Of a stretch of 5,341 nucleotides of DNA, positions 4,457-5,341 are shown piece after piece. A program made the position numbers and the translations under genes. The number at the start of each line of letters is the position of its first letter. The first letter of the stretch is position 1. Location of the stretch: contig JAGWZX010000048.1 in assembly GCA_018968805.1 (NCBI GenBank), positions 1 to 5,341 of the forward strand. The letters are read 5' to 3'. The notes under the pieces were generated by a model, which was not told where the DNA came from, searched no databases, and saw only the letters and a list, made by a program, of their open reading frames with translations. Origin of the DNA: Patescibacteria group bacterium. Its GTDB lineage: Bacteria; Patescibacteriota; Minisyncoccia; Phycocordibacterales; SIBU01.

Positions 4457-5257
4457 TTAAACGCCCTGCTCTTCGCGTGCGATTGAGTCGGCCAAATTGG
4501 CATTATTATCAGCCCGCGCCGTCTTAACCGCCTTATCGTAATACGCATTCGCGTTCGCTTTGTCTCCCGTGCTCCGGTAATAACGGGCGACATAGGTCAT
4601 TAAATCCACGCTTTGGGGATTATTCTTGAGACCCAGAAGAAGAACCGGCAACGCCTTGGCCTGGCCTCCTGGATAATCAGAACTGGTATAAAGAGCGCGC
4701 AGATCCTCGTAAGCCTGCACGTAATCAGGCTTTAATTGAATGACCTTTTTCAGATTTGATTCGGCCTCTTGCGGATTCTTGTCGTAAAACTGATAGATAT
4801 CGGCCCTATCGGCGAAAGAAACGTAATTATCGGGCCACGTGGCGGCAGTGAAATCCAATATCGCAAGCGCAGATTTATAATCAGAAAGAATTTTTCGCAA
4901 TACGGCCAACTGCAACCACTTGTTAAGATCGTGCGGATTTTGTTTCAGGGCGGCCGAGATGGTGGCTATATTTTGCTTTGCCACTTGTAACGCCGCCTGG
5001 TCAAGGTGGCCGTAATCAGTCACGGTCGTATCAAGATTCGGCAGCCGCGCGGCAAACGAACTGTTGTCATTACTCAAAACCTTAACTGTATAATTCCCCG
5101 CGCCGCCGGACGGCTCTATGGCCACGCCTGTGGAGGTGGCCGCGCCTTCGTTTGTTAAGGAAACCGGCGAACGCATGTCCCGGTAAATATAAACAGTTAA
5201 GGCTGCCGCGGCAACCACCACAACCGCCCCGCCGATAAGATTCTTGCTTTTCGTCAT
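4457..5257 (-). CDS. Membrane-anchored TPR repeat protein
   Basis: A 266-residue protein. A short basic N-terminus (MTKSKN) and one hydrophobic segment (about 7-25, rich in Val and Ala) suggest an N-in anchor with the rest outside the membrane. A low-complexity Ser/Thr/Gly linker (30-56) follows. From about residue 109 there are tetratricopeptide-like helical pairs at roughly 109-142, 143-178, 179-214 and 216-250, with typical signals such as ALAILDFTAATWPDN, AESNLKKVIQLKPDYVQAYEDL and ANAYYDKAVKTAR. TPRs mediate protein-protein contacts, so a scaffold role in the cell envelope is inferred; no catalytic motif is visible. The ATG at 5255-5257 sits 7 nt after a -10 box and has no Shine-Dalgarno. 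It is the first gene of a probable unit with the small membrane protein, methyltransferase and DoxX genes. Confidence 0.85.
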   Translation of the reverse strand: MTKSKNLIGGAVVVVAAAALTVYIYRDMRSPVSLTNEGAATSTGVAIEPSGGAGNYTVKVLSNDNSSFAARLPNLDTTVTDYGHLDQAALQVAKQNIATISAALKQNPHDLNKWLQLAVLRKILSDYKSALAILDFTAATWPDNYVSFADRADIYQFYDKNPQEAESNLKKVIQLKPDYVQAYEDLRALYTSSDYPGGQAKALPVLLLGLKNNPQSVDLMTYVARYYRSTGDKANANAYYDKAVKTARADNNANLADSIAREEQGV

Positions 5258-5264
5258 GTTGAAG

Positions 5265-5293
5265 ATTTTATAAGAAAATCGTTTTTAGCGCAA
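5265..5293 (-). promoter_or_regulatory. Predicted promoter of the TPR-DoxX unit
   Basis: On the minus strand TTGCGC (5288-5293, 3 of 6 consensus) is followed by 17 nt and TAAAAT (5265-5270, 5 of 6). Only 7 nt separate the -10 box from the ATG, so the start site would be at or next to the start codon. The -35 overlaps the first bases of the palindromic repeat that begins at 5291. Confidence 0.5.
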
Positions 5294-5341
5294 TAAAGTT
5301 TGCCGCCCGTCCCATTCCCGCGGCAAGCCGTTCCCTCGGGA
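5291..5341. repeat. Palindromic intergenic repeat, copy 2 (cut by window edge)
   Basis: Starting with AATAAAGTTTG (5292-5302), this sequence aligns with the reverse complement of copy 1: the outer AATAAAGTTTG, then a GTCC-CAATCCCG-like block, and GTTCCCTCG near 5330-5339 matching CGAGGGAAC at 1995-2003. Only about half of the element is present, so its second arm is not visible. It lies directly upstream of the TPR gene promoter. Confidence 0.6.

Noticed and set aside
4255..4593. Long 112-codon version of the small membrane protein
   Set aside because: Its first 60 codons overlap the TPR gene out of frame and are Arg-rich as expected of a shadow; the ATG at 4413 after the TPR stop is the sensible start.

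Overview
The window looks like a chromosomal segment of a small-genome bacterium, most likely a candidate-phyla-radiation (Patescibacteria/Parcubacteria-like) lineage. This is an inference from several features: short proteins, tight intergenic spacing, almost no recognisable Shine-Dalgarno sequences, a winged-helix/nucleotidyltransferase-like regulator of a type common in those genomes, and an rplJ-rplL pair separated from both rplKA and rpoBC. All eight supported genes are on the minus strand. Every stop codon is TAA or TAG, and none of the genes contains an in-frame TGA.

Reading in the direction of transcription (right to left), the right edge (5291-5341) holds the start of a palindromic intergenic repeat. 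A probable four-gene unit follows: a membrane-anchored TPR protein (4457-5257), a 52-residue single-span membrane protein (4255-4413), a membrane-anchored class I methyltransferase resembling the FAM173/ATPSCKMT lysine methyltransferases (3752-4249), and a DoxX-family membrane protein (3170-3733). A strong promoter (3140-3168) begins one base past the doxX stop. It drives a roughly 195-nt leader with the hallmarks of the L10 autoregulatory leader RNA, followed by rplJ (2454-2939) and rplL (2035-2433).

The 488-nt gap from 2034 down to 1547 has no convincing gene. It holds a second copy of the palindromic repeat, whose end supplies or overlaps the rplL stop codon, several short hairpins, and a 17-bp-stem bidirectional terminator (1764-1801). 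Beyond it lie the winged-helix regulator (917-1546) and, behind its own promoter, a five-helix MscS-like TM-helix protein without the MscS beta domain (50-748).

The most unusual signals are structural. A perfect 34-bp palindrome sits inside the methyltransferase reading frame (3960-3993). A 15-bp-stem hairpin lies in the rplL hinge codons (2259-2291). Two related palindromic repeats bracket the block from the TPR gene to rplL. Several predicted promoters sit so close to the start codon that the mRNAs would be leaderless or nearly so. No mobile-element gene, CRISPR array, tRNA or rRNA was seen.
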